From contig VGSD01000148.1 in assembly GCA_016875155.1 (NCBI GenBank), positions 1 through 7,022 on the forward strand: a stretch of DNA of 7,022 nt, given 5' to 3'. Below, piece after piece: positions 1 to 6,070 of the stretch (within the stretch, counting starts at the first letter, position 1; each line of letters opens with the position of its first letter). The notes beneath the pieces are model-generated. The model searched no databases, was not told where the DNA came from, and saw only the letters and a program-made list of their open reading frames with translations. Source of the stretch: Deltaproteobacteria bacterium (GTDB taxonomy: Bacteria > Desulfobacterota > BSN033 > UBA1163). A program made the translations under genes and the position numbers.

Positions 1-143
1 TCTCTCTTGAGCAGTTTGGAAGCCTCTAAACTTTCACTCGTGGTGGATACGAAAAATCCTTCCTCCCCTAAGACCTCGGAGAGCATCTGGCACATCCCGA
101 GATCATCATCCACAACCAAAATTCTATGATTTTTATGATTCAT
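1..143 (-). CDS. Response regulator, N-terminal fragment (receiver domain, probably NtrC family)
   Basis: Partial gene running off the left edge; 47 codons are visible from the ATG at 143. The protein opens with the beta-1 strand and acidic pocket of a receiver domain: the segment RILVVDDD places D12-D14 where the Mg2+-binding acidic residues belong, followed by an amphipathic helix and a second strand (GFFVSTT). The phospho-accepting aspartate and any output domain lie outside the window. A purine-rich stretch (AGGGAGAGG, about 158-150) just upstream of the ATG serves as ribosome binding site. The gene lies directly downstream of, and on the same strand as, the histidine kinase ending at 386, so it is most likely the cognate regulator. 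Kinases of that type commonly pair with sigma-54-dependent NtrC-like activators, which makes that the best guess for the missing part. The receiver call is firm; the NtrC assignment is inference. Confidence 0.85.
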   Translation of the reverse strand, partial: MNHKNHRILVVDDDLGMCQMLSEVLGEEGFFVSTTSESLEASKLLKR

Positions 144-162
144 TTCTCACCTCTCCCTATAA

Positions 163-400
163 GAGACTGTGTCGTAATTAGCCATTCGCCCTTCGACAAG
201 CTCAGGTCGCCTCGACTCGCAACCGAGACGAACGGTTAATTGATTGATTTTTAAGATTTCGTAGTCCGTTCGTGGTGAGCCCTTCCTTCGACTTCGCTCA
301 GGACGTTCGGAAAAAACCGTTCATCCTGAGGTTCTCGAAGGATGAACAGTGCACTCAGGACGGGGTTCTCGAACCATGAACGGAATTACGACACAGTCTC
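163..400. repeat. 238-bp MITE-like palindromic element with 17-bp perfect terminal inverted repeats
   Basis: The ends are a perfect 17-bp inverted pair: GAGACTGTGTCGTAATT at 163-179 and its reverse complement at 384-400. Inside are degenerate palindromes: 176-188 pairs with 229-241 (11 of 13 positions), and 319-327 pairs perfectly with 339-347 around an 11-nt loop. Motifs such as CTTCGACAAGCTCAGG (191-206) and CCGTTCATCCTGAGG (318-332) resemble dispersed intergenic palindromes I know from many deltaproteobacterial genomes (recollection, not searched). No open reading frame of useful size lies inside and no transposase is present, so if mobile it would be a non-autonomous, MITE- or REP-like unit. 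I see no clear target-site duplication. It separates a histidine kinase from its probable response regulator; a folded transcript here could lower regulator expression relative to the kinase (inference). It accounts for nearly all of the gap between the two genes. Confidence 0.75.
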
Positions 401-1867
401 CTCCAAAGCAGGGAGATAGACTCTAAAGGTGGATCCTTCCCCTAACTTACTATTGACCTCAATCCACCCCTCATGGTCCTGGATGATCCCCTGGGTGACC
501 ATCAACCCCAATCCTGTTCCTGCATTCTTCGTGGTAAAAAAAGGATGAAAGATATTCTCCAGCACCTCACGCGCCATCCCCACCCCTGTATCCTTCACAC
601 AAACCTCCACATAAAGATGCTGACTGTCTTCAAGCCCCTGTTTTGAAAGTCGCTTTGAAGACGTGGAGAGGCGAAGCTCTCCTCCCGCAGGCATCGATTG
701 GATGGCGTTGAGGATGAGATTTGAGAAGACCTGTTGAAGCTGTTCTGGATCGCCCATGACAGAGGGGAGATCGTTTTCCAATGCCTTAATCACCTCTACC
801 TTATGCCTTTGAATTTCATGGTCAAGAAAATCGAGTGTTGTCTCCAACAAGGGAGTGATCACCAGAGTCGTATGCCCCGGTTTCTTTTTCCTGACGAAAC
901 CGAGGAGTTGTTGAATGATTTTTGTGATCCTTTCAGTTTGCTGTATGATGATATTTAAATTTTTCTCTGCTCCCTCCCGATCGTCGAGCTTTCTTTTAAT
1001 GAACTCCGCCCGTCCACCAACGATATTCAAAGGCGTTCCGATCTCATGGGCCAGCCCTGAAACGAGTTGCCCAAGGGTTGCCAATCTTTCGGAGTGCCTG
1101 AGCCCCCTTTCCAGCACCAGTTTGTTTTCAACTTCCTGGATGATCTTCTTTTGAGCTTCGTTCAGATCCATTGCCATCTGGTTAAAGGCCTGAGCCAGTT
1201 CGGAGAGTTCATCCTTTCCTCTCAAATCGATCTGTGAATGGAGGTTCCCCCGGGCCAACTCTTTAATGCCGGCCATCAATTTGGATATGGGATGGCTAAT
1301 CCATCTCTTTGTCGTAAAAAGGATCAATATCACGGTTCCCCCGATGAGGATGAAGAGAGTGATGAAAATGGACCATTTTGCTCTTGTAATGTCCTCTTCC
1401 ATAAAAGAAGTATGCTGAAGAATAGAGACCCCGCCGATATTTCGTCCCTTTCTGTCCTTAAGCGGAAAAACGTAAGAAAATACAGGAGATCGATCGTAAA
1501 CTCCAAATTCCTCTTGGTGAAGACCTTCTTGAATTGACTTTTTGATCATCTCTATGTAAGGTTCAATCCCCTCCTTGATCGAACGGGACCGAAAGATGAG
1601 GTTTTTTTCTTGATGGTAAACAATCACACCCAGGGTCCTCTCATAGTCTTCCACGGCATCAATTAAGTCCTGGACGTATTCCATCTCCCGCGGAAGCGAT
1701 ATCTTTTCGAGAGAAACCTTAAGTGTTCGGCCGGTGCTTCTCACTTCAACTTTCATCTTTGTGATGAGGATATCCCTGCGCGCCAGAATATGGAAATACC
1801 CGTACCCTGTGAGGACAAGAATGATGATGATGGAGAGATAGAGGGTAAGCTTCGTGCCAAGTTTCAT
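386..1867 (-). CDS. Membrane sensor histidine kinase, HAMP-HisKA-HATPase (NtrB/ZraS-like)
   Basis: A complete 493-residue inner-membrane sensor kinase. Residues 7-27 form the first membrane helix; 28-164 are an extracytoplasmic sensor region of about 140 residues, whose size and pattern fit a single PDC/Cache-like domain (inference). Residues 165-186 form the second helix, and HAMP covers about 187-240. The dimerisation domain carries the phospho-acceptor H274 in GLAHEIGTPLN, the variant typical of NtrB/ZraS-like kinases. The ATPase domain has the N box (N383, N387), G1 box DTGVG (D426), F box (HPFFTTK) and G2 box GTGLGL (450-455), all intact. The start at 1867 gives a proper signal-anchor and has a weak AAAGG about 8 nt upstream. 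Codons 490-493 and the stop lie inside the terminal inverted repeat of the neighbouring element, so the last residues (ETVS) are repeat-derived. The next gene downstream is a response regulator, its likely partner. The ligand is unknown. Confidence 0.95.
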   Translation of the reverse strand: MKLGTKLTLYLSIIIILVLTGYGYFHILARRDILITKMKVEVRSTGRTLKVSLEKISLPREMEYVQDLIDAVEDYERTLGVIVYHQEKNLIFRSRSIKEGIEPYIEMIKKSIQEGLHQEEFGVYDRSPVFSYVFPLKDRKGRNIGGVSILQHTSFMEEDITRAKWSIFITLFILIGGTVILILFTTKRWISHPISKLMAGIKELARGNLHSQIDLRGKDELSELAQAFNQMAMDLNEAQKKIIQEVENKLVLERGLRHSERLATLGQLVSGLAHEIGTPLNIVGGRAEFIKRKLDDREGAEKNLNIIIQQTERITKIIQQLLGFVRKKKPGHTTLVITPLLETTLDFLDHEIQRHKVEVIKALENDLPSVMGDPEQLQQVFSNLILNAIQSMPAGGELRLSTSSKRLSKQGLEDSQHLYVEVCVKDTGVGMAREVLENIFHPFFTTKNAGTGLGLMVTQGIIQDHEGWIEVNSKLGEGSTFRVYLPALEETVS

Positions 1868-1902
1868 TCAGGACCTTTTCATAGATTGAATCGAATGAGT
1901 CC

Positions 1903-1931
1903 AATGTATCAGTTACTCCTCTAAAAGTCAA
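1903..1931 (-). promoter_or_regulatory. Sigma-70-type promoter for the minus-strand kinase/regulator pair
   Basis: Read on the minus strand, TTGACT (1931-1926) is followed after 17 nt by TACATT (1908-1903). These match the TTGACA and TATAAT consensus at five and four positions, with optimal spacing. Transcription would begin near 1896, giving a leader of about 30 nt before the ATG at 1867. This is a pattern match only. Confidence 0.6.
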
Positions 1932-2022
1932 AATTCCTTTGTAGACTTTTGATTTAAAATGTTGTAAAAATGATTGTAACTATTCATTTTTTATGCCAAT
2001 TCAGGTCGCCGCCGGAGCATAA

Positions 2023-2084
2023 ACCCCGTTAGAAAATCTTCGACTTTTCAACGGGACTGCTCACATGTGGTTTTCTAACGGGGT
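2023..2084 (+). repeat. Three-armed palindrome in the hemB leader (alternative hairpins)
   Basis: Arm A is ACCCCGTTAGAAAA (2023-2036). Its perfect 14-bp reverse complement, arm C (TTTTCTAACGGGGT), lies at 2071-2084. Between them, arm B (2045-2055, TTTTCAACGGG) is an almost identical copy of C lacking one T. A can therefore pair with C (14 bp, 34-nt loop) or with B (11 bp with one bulged A at 2031, 8-nt loop), but not both. The ribosome binding site of hemB starts four bases after arm C. This may be a dispersed repeat that landed in the leader, or a cis-acting RNA switch affecting hemB translation. Sequence alone does not decide, and no known riboswitch class is recognised. It does not look like a terminator in either direction because no T-run follows the stem. 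Confidence 0.6.
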
Positions 2085-2087
2085 AAA

Positions 2088-2095
2088 AAGGAGGG
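2088..2095 (+). promoter_or_regulatory. Strong Shine-Dalgarno of hemB
   Basis: AAGGAGGG ends three bases before the ATG at 2099. It is the strongest ribosome binding site in the window and fixes the hemB start. It sits immediately 3' of the three-armed palindrome, so leader folding could affect its accessibility. Confidence 0.8.
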
Positions 2096-2098
2096 AAA

Positions 2099-3070
2099 AT
2101 GAGATATCCCCAATACAGGCCAAGAAGATTGCGAAAGGATGGGTTGCTTCGGGAGATGATACGTGAAACCCATTTAAGACCGGATGATTTCATCCTTCCC
2201 CTCTTCGTTCGTCCTGGCAAGGGAGTGAAGAAAACAATCTCTTCCATGCCCGGCCATTTTCAGTTATCCATCGACCTTATCCTTAAGGAAGTTAAAGAAG
2301 CAAAATCGTTAGGGATTCCAGGTGTCATTCTCTTTGGTATTCCCGAGAAGAAGGATGAGATGGGTTCTGAAGCTTATGCCAAAGATGGAATTATTCAGAA
2401 GGCGATCCGTCAGATTAAGGAAAAGATCGATGGAATCCTTGTGATCACCGATGTCTGTCTCTGTGAATATACCAGCCACGGTCATTGCGGGGTAGTTAAA
2501 AAAGGGAAGATCTTAAATGATGAAACACTCGAACTTCTCAGCGCTCAGTCCCTCTCCCACGCCGAAGCAGGCGCGGACATCGTTGCCCCTTCGGACATGA
2601 TGGATGGAAGAGTGGGAGCCATCCGAAGGATCCTTGATGAAAATCAGTATGAAGACACTCCCATCCTCTCCTATGCGGCGAAATACGCCTCTGCTTTTTA
2701 TGGGCCTTTCCGTGTCGCTGCAGAATCAAAGCCCCAGTTTGGCGACCGAAAATCCTATCAGATGGATCCGGCCAATGGGGACGAGGCCTTAAGAGAAGTC
2801 GAGCTTGATATCGAAGAAGGTGCGGATATGATCATGGTCAAACCCGCCCTTCCCTACCTCGATATCATCTGCAGGGTGAAACAGAGCTTCAACATCCCGG
2901 TGGCTGCTTACAATGTGAGCGGCGAATTTGCAATGGTTAAGGCTGCATCCAAATTGGGTTGGGTCGATGGAGACCTCGTGATGATGGAATCCCTGATTGC
3001 CATTAAAAGAGCGGGGGCCGATCTGATCCTCACTTATTTCGCCAAAGAAGCAGCCAGGAAACTAAAATAG
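2099..3070 (+). CDS. hemB: Delta-aminolevulinic acid dehydratase (porphobilinogen synthase)
   Basis: Cytosolic enzyme that condenses two 5-aminolevulinate molecules into porphobilinogen, the first committed step common to all tetrapyrroles. At 323 residues it has the normal family length. Both catalytic lysines are present: K195 in [13 protein letters not shown], and the Schiff-base lysine K248 in [12 protein letters not shown]. The cysteine-rich metal loop [13 protein letters not shown] supplies C120, C122 and C130, so this is a zinc-type enzyme rather than a magnesium-only one with aspartates at those positions. The C-terminal NVSGEFAM and MMESL blocks are also typical. The start is fixed by a strong Shine-Dalgarno ending at 2095. 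The gene is divergent from the kinase at 1867, with 231 bp between; I see no convincing plus-strand sigma-70 promoter there. The next gene on the strand is ahbD, the terminal enzyme of the alternative heme route, so the two probably serve the same pathway. Confidence 0.97.
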   Translation: MRYPQYRPRRLRKDGLLREMIRETHLRPDDFILPLFVRPGKGVKKTISSMPGHFQLSIDLILKEVKEAKSLGIPGVILFGIPEKKDEMGSEAYAKDGIIQKAIRQIKEKIDGILVITDVCLCEYTSHGHCGVVKKGKILNDETLELLSAQSLSHAEAGADIVAPSDMMDGRVGAIRRILDENQYEDTPILSYAAKYASAFYGPFRVAAESKPQFGDRKSYQMDPANGDEALREVELDIEEGADMIMVKPALPYLDIICRVKQSFNIPVAAYNVSGEFAMVKAASKLGWVDGDLVMMESLIAIKRAGADLILTYFAKEAARKLK

Positions 3071-3081
3071 TTCGGTGTGAT

Positions 3082-3100
3082 GAGTTCGGAGTTCGGAGTT
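3082..3100. repeat. Short heptamer tract (TTCGGAG)n after hemB
   Basis: GAGTTCGGAGTTCGGAGTT is about 2.7 tandem units of a 7-nt motif, starting 11 bases after the hemB stop codon. It is the reverse complement of the (AACTCCG)n array at 3363-3393, so the two tracts bracket the hemB-ahbD gap in inverted orientation. Confidence 0.65.
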
Positions 3101-3137
3101 ATTAACAGTCTCATAATTGAATTGACATAAGCATTGG

Positions 3138-3213
3138 AAAATCTCCCCTCGCCCCTCTTTTCCAAATCCCGATTTATCGGGACCTTTGGCAAAGGGAGGT
3201 TAGGTGGGATTTT
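3138..3213. repeat. 76-bp palindromic intergenic repeat between hemB and ahbD
   Basis: The outer arms AAAATCTCCCCT (3138-3149) and AGGTGGGATTTT (3202-3213) complement at 10 of 12 positions. Further in, CCAAA (3162-3166) pairs with TTTGG (3185-3189), and the centre TCCCGATTTATCGGGA (3167-3182) is a perfect 7-bp stem. The whole unit folds into one long hairpin. It resembles the common dispersed AAATCCCCC...GGGGGATTT intergenic repeats of deltaproteobacteria (recollection, not searched). The transcript would end in a GC-containing stem followed by UUUU, so it might weaken read-through after hemB. The stretch 3214-3305 that follows is AT-rich and shows no gene or motif I can support. Confidence 0.65.
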
Positions 3214-3305
3214 ACAAATTGATGTCTTTACTATTTTAAGACCGTTAATAAAAACTTAAATCTAAGATGACAGACCACCCCTGAAGGATGGTAAAATAAG
3301 ATTTG

Positions 3306-3393
3306 GCAATATGAGTTATGAATAATGAATGATCCATTTAAAGCTAATAATCAAAAATTTAAAACTCCGAACTCTGAACTCCGAACTCCGAAC
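3306..3393. repeat. Degenerate 7-nt-periodic repeat tract before ahbD
   Basis: ATG triplets recur every 7 nt at 3311, 3318 and 3325 (ATGAGTT, ATGAATA, ATGAATG). The downstream part, 3363-3393, is 4.4 units of AACTCCG with one substitution (AACTCTG at 3370-3376). The middle, 3332-3362, is AT-rich and less regular. Read in the ahbD frame the array gives the peptide TPNSELRTPN, a signature of translated repeat rather than protein. No Shine-Dalgarno is visible in the tract. It fills the space directly in front of the conserved part of ahbD. Confidence 0.65.
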
Positions 3394-3405
3394 GTTGAAT
3401 TGAAA

Positions 3406-4452
3406 ATGGTCGCCTGGGAATTGATTCGGAGCTGCAACCTCGCCTGTGTTCATTGCCGTGCCTCTTCCGAGCGAGGCCCTTATCCCGGAGAGCTGACGAC
3501 AAAGGAATGCTTACGCGTGATGGACGAAATCGCCACCATCTCCAAACCTGTCATCATCCTCACCGGTGGAGAACCCCTGATGCGGGCCGACATCTTTGAG
3601 CTGGCTCAATACGGGACAAACAAGGGGTTCCGGATGGTGATGGCAACCAACGGCACCCTGATCACCGAAGAGAATGTAAAAGCGATGATAGACTCTGGAA
3701 TCCAGAGGATCAGCGTCAGCCTGGACGGTCCTGATGCAGAAACGCATGATGCCTTCCGAAAAGTGAAGGGGGCTTTTGAAGGATCGCTCCGAGGCATTGA
3801 GATTGCAAAAAAACATGGCCTTCCCTTCCAGATCAATACCACCATCACCAAGAATAATCTCCATTTGATTGAAAAGATCCTCCTCCTTGCGGTTGACCTC
3901 GGCGCTGTAGCCCATCATCTCTTTCTGCTCGTCCCGACAGGGAGGGGAAAGGAACTTCAGGACCAGGAAATCTCAGCGCTCGACTATGAAAAGACACTCC
4001 ACTGGTTTTACGAACAGAATGAACAGGTCAAGCTCCAACTTAAAGCGACCTGTGCTCCCCATTACTATCGGATCCTCCGACAAAGAGCTAAACAAGAGGG
4101 AAAGAAGATCACCTTTGAAACCCACGGTCTGGATGCCGTCACTCGCGGTTGTCTTGGAGGCATCTCTTTCTGTTTTATCTCCCATACGGGGCAGGTTCAA
4201 CCCTGTGGCTATCTCGAACTGAACTGCGGAAATGTCAGGGAAAAATCATTCCCTGAAATCTGGAAGGAGTCTTCCATCTTCAAGGATCTTCGAAATTTCG
4301 ATGGTTATGGTGGCAAATGTGGTCCCTGTGAATTTAGAAAGGTCTGCGGAGGTTGTCGTGCCCGTGCCTACGAAATCTCCGGGGACTACATGGGAGAGGA
4401 GCCCTACTGCATCTACGAGCCGGCTTCGATGGGGACACTTCCCAATGTTTGA
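3406..4452 (+). CDS. ahbD: Heme b synthase AhbD, radical SAM (alternative heme pathway)
   Basis: Radical S-adenosylmethionine enzyme that oxidatively decarboxylates two propionates of Fe-coproporphyrin III to give heme b, the last step of the siroheme-dependent route of sulfate reducers and archaea. From the start chosen here (348 residues), the radical-SAM cluster motif is C10-NLA-C14-VH-C17, followed by the GGEP motif (54-57) that contacts SAM. The C-terminal half has a cysteine-rich SPASM-type domain for an auxiliary Fe-S cluster, with cysteines in RGCLGG, QPCGY, NCGN, KCGPC, VCGGC and YCIYEP. The frame is open from an ATG at 3325, adding 27 residues, but those come from a heptamer repeat and no Shine-Dalgarno precedes either ATG. 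I prefer 3406 because the conserved MVAWELIRSCN block starts there. The last residues (MGTLPNV) come from a palindrome overlapping the stop. The neighbouring hemB supports the role. A related heme-d1 or didecarboxysiroheme enzyme (NirJ, AhbC) is the main alternative. Confidence 0.85.
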   Translation: MVAWELIRSCNLACVHCRASSERGPYPGELTTKECLRVMDEIATISKPVIILTGGEPLMRADIFELAQYGTNKGFRMVMATNGTLITEENVKAMIDSGIQRISVSLDGPDAETHDAFRKVKGAFEGSLRGIEIAKKHGLPFQINTTITKNNLHLIEKILLLAVDLGAVAHHLFLLVPTGRGKELQDQEISALDYEKTLHWFYEQNEQVKLQLKATCAPHYYRILRQRAKQEGKKITFETHGLDAVTRGCLGGISFCFISHTGQVQPCGYLELNCGNVREKSFPEIWKESSIFKDLRNFDGYGGKCGPCEFRKVCGGCRARAYEISGDYMGEEPYCIYEPASMGTLPNV

Positions 4453-4491
4453 CATGAGATCATTCCCCAATGAAAAATTGGGAGGCGTCCC
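4432..4491. repeat. 60-bp palindrome overlapping the ahbD stop
   Basis: The left arm GGGACACTTCCCAAT (4432-4446) and right arm ATTGGGAGGCGTCCC (4477-4491) are complementary at 13 of 15 positions, plus one possible G-U pair. An inner CCCAAT (4466-4471) can instead pair with ATTGGG (4477-4482) around a 5-nt loop. The arms resemble REP-type palindromes built on GGGACACTTCCC (recollection, not searched). The left arm lies inside the ahbD reading frame. The right arm ends 16 nt before the ATG of the following kinase. No T-run follows, so an intrinsic terminator is unlikely. Confidence 0.65.
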
Positions 4492-4507
4492 TAATTTGTG
4501 ATCAAAT

Positions 4508-6070
4508 ATGAATTCATTCCTTAAATCCTTCTTTCGTTTCCAGGTCAGCCTGACACTCAAGTTTTTCATGGTCATGATCTGCCTGATCTTCATCACCTCT
4601 GCCACCTTTGGATGGTTCTTCATCGGAAGAGAAGCCTCCCAGCTTAAAGGTCAGTTAGAAACTCACGGAAGGGCGATTATCAGCCGGTATCTCTCGCACC
4701 AATCCCTCAGCCTTCTCCTTGAACACGGAGCGGGCCTCACTCAACGGCCTATTTTACAGGGAATGGCTGAAAGAATGGTGACAGAAGAAGAAGTCGTCTT
4801 CTCAACATTTATGGACAATCAGGGAGAATGGGTCGCCCATGCCGTCCGAAAAGGTTTCTCGAAGGATGCTCGAAATGCCTATCTTATCACGCATCCCATC
4901 CAATCCAGGGAAGGCCAGATCCTCGGGACGCTTCACCTTGGGCTCTCTTTTAACCAGGTGGAACAACAGATAGTAGACTTGAAAACGGATATCCTCATCG
5001 TCACATTGGGAATTGCCGGGATTGGATTTTTACTCACCCTCATCTTCACCCGTATTCTCCTGAAGCCGATCCAAACGCTGGCGGAGGCAACGGAGAAGGT
5101 CACAGAGGGTAACCTATCCCAGGTTGTCGAAATACGCTCCAGAGATGAGATCGGAGACCTCGCCAGAGCCTTCAACCAGATGACCCTCCAGTTGAAAGAT
5201 TCAAGAGATGGCCTTGAGAAGAAAGTGGAGGAACGAACTCGTCAGTTGGAGGAAAACATTGCCGAGCTCAATAAGGCCAGGACAGTGACACTGAAAATGC
5301 TTGAAAACCTCCAGTCTGCCAAATTGGAACTGGAAAGAGTCAATCTTGAGTTAAAAGAGGCGGATGAGACCCGGATGAAATTCATTGGGATGGCCTCTCA
5401 TGAATTGAAAACCCCGCTCACCGCCATTAAAGCCAATGTTGACTTCGTCCTCTCCGAAAAAGCGGGAAAGGTGCCGGAGGACTTAAAAGCCCAACTTCTC
5501 ACCATCCAGAGAAACACCAACCGGATTCAGGCTACCATGGACCATATGCTCGACCTGACCCGGATCAAATCAGGTCAACTTCCCATCGATCAGGAACCGA
5601 TCTTTCTTTCCGAAGTGGTGGGTGGATATATCCACGAGATAAAACCCGTGGATAAACATCTGACCATTCAGGTTGACATTCCTGAAGATCTTTGTGTGTA
5701 CGCCGACCGAAACCGGCTCCACGATATCTTTATCAATCTCCTCTCCAATGCTTTTAAATTCACTCCAGGAGGGGGAACGGTCTCAATTGTCGCCCACCCG
5801 AAGGATGACCAAATCTTTCATGAAATTCGGGACACCGGGATGGGTATTCCGAAGGACAAACTTAAAAAGATCTTTGAGGATTTCTATCAGGTCGAAGGGG
5901 GAAAATATGGAGGCACCGGCCTGGGTCTTTTTATTGCCAAACGGGTGATTGAACAACATGGGGGAAGAATCTGGGTAGAATCTTGGCCCGGGAAAGGCTC
6001 TACATTTTATTTCACCCTTCCTGCCTTCAAGGAGAAAGAAAATGGCAGATCGGTCCACTCCGAAAAATAA
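4508..6070 (+). CDS. Membrane sensor histidine kinase, HAMP-coiled coil-HisKA-HATPase
   Basis: A complete 520-residue sensor kinase. Membrane helices lie at about 17-39 and 161-184, enclosing a sensor region of about 120 residues that looks like a single Cache/PDC fold (inference; ligand unknown). HAMP spans about 182-234, then a charged coiled coil at 230-288, then HisKA with phospho-acceptor H298 in MASHELKTPL, the classic type-1 H box. The ATPase domain has N410 and N414 in the N box, G1 box DTGMG (D442), the F box around FEDFYQ and G2 box GTGLGL (469-474); all are intact. The start at 4508 is kept because the next methionine (4568) lies within the first membrane helix, yet no Shine-Dalgarno precedes it; the palindrome at 4432-4491 occupies the upstream space. 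The gene overlaps the following REC-GGDEF regulator by 29 nt, so they are almost certainly a signalling pair. It differs in H-box type from the minus-strand kinase and is not a duplicate of it. Confidence 0.95.
   Translation: MNSFLKSFFRFQVSLTLKFFMVMICLIFITSATFGWFFIGREASQLKGQLETHGRAIISRYLSHQSLSLLLEHGAGLTQRPILQGMAERMVTEEEVVFSTFMDNQGEWVAHAVRKGFSKDARNAYLITHPIQSREGQILGTLHLGLSFNQVEQQIVDLKTDILIVTLGIAGIGFLLTLIFTRILLKPIQTLAEATEKVTEGNLSQVVEIRSRDEIGDLARAFNQMTLQLKDSRDGLEKKVEERTRQLEENIAELNKARTVTLKMLENLQSAKLELERVNLELKEADETRMKFIGMASHELKTPLTAIKANVDFVLSEKAGKVPEDLKAQLLTIQRNTNRIQATMDHMLDLTRIKSGQLPIDQEPIFLSEVVGGYIHEIKPVDKHLTIQVDIPEDLCVYADRNRLHDIFINLLSNAFKFTPGGGTVSIVAHPKDDQIFHEIRDTGMGIPKDKLKKIFEDFYQVEGGKYGGTGLGLFIAKRVIEQHGGRIWVESWPGKGSTFYFTLPAFKEKENGRSVHSEK
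6029..6034 (+). promoter_or_regulatory. Shine-Dalgarno of the REC-GGDEF gene inside the kinase 3' end
   Basis: AAGGAG lies seven bases before the ATG at 6042, within the last codons of the upstream kinase. It fixes the regulator start and supports translational coupling of the two genes. Confidence 0.75.

Noticed and set aside
155..408. Target-site duplication around the 163-400 element
   Set aside because: The flanks CCCTATAA and CTCCAAAG do not match, so recent transposition cannot be claimed.
1238..1537. 99-codon plus-strand open frame within the minus-strand kinase
   Set aside because: Shadow frame of the HAMP/sensor region; the kinase frame is fully supported by motifs.
1939..1967. Possible hemB promoter (TTGTAG, 17 nt, TTGTAA)
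   Set aside because: The -10 box deviates too far from consensus; not better than chance in this AT-rich stretch.
2023..2084. Intrinsic terminator or known riboswitch upstream of hemB
   Set aside because: No T-run follows the stem on either strand, and no conserved core of a known riboswitch class is visible; kept only as a palindrome with alternative folds.
3211..3239. Possible ahbD promoter (TTTACA, then TTTTAA after 17 nt)
   Set aside because: The -10 match is poor and the region is AT-rich, so such matches are expected by chance.
3082..3393. CRISPR array
   Set aside because: Units are 7 nt, contiguous and degenerate, with no unique spacers and no cas genes nearby.
3511..3918. 135-codon minus-strand open frame opposite ahbD
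   Set aside because: Antisense shadow of a strongly conserved radical-SAM gene; no recognisable domain.
4246..4623. 125-codon minus-strand open frame across the ahbD-kinase junction
   Set aside because: Runs antisense through the 3' end of ahbD, a repeat and the kinase membrane helix; no family resemblance.
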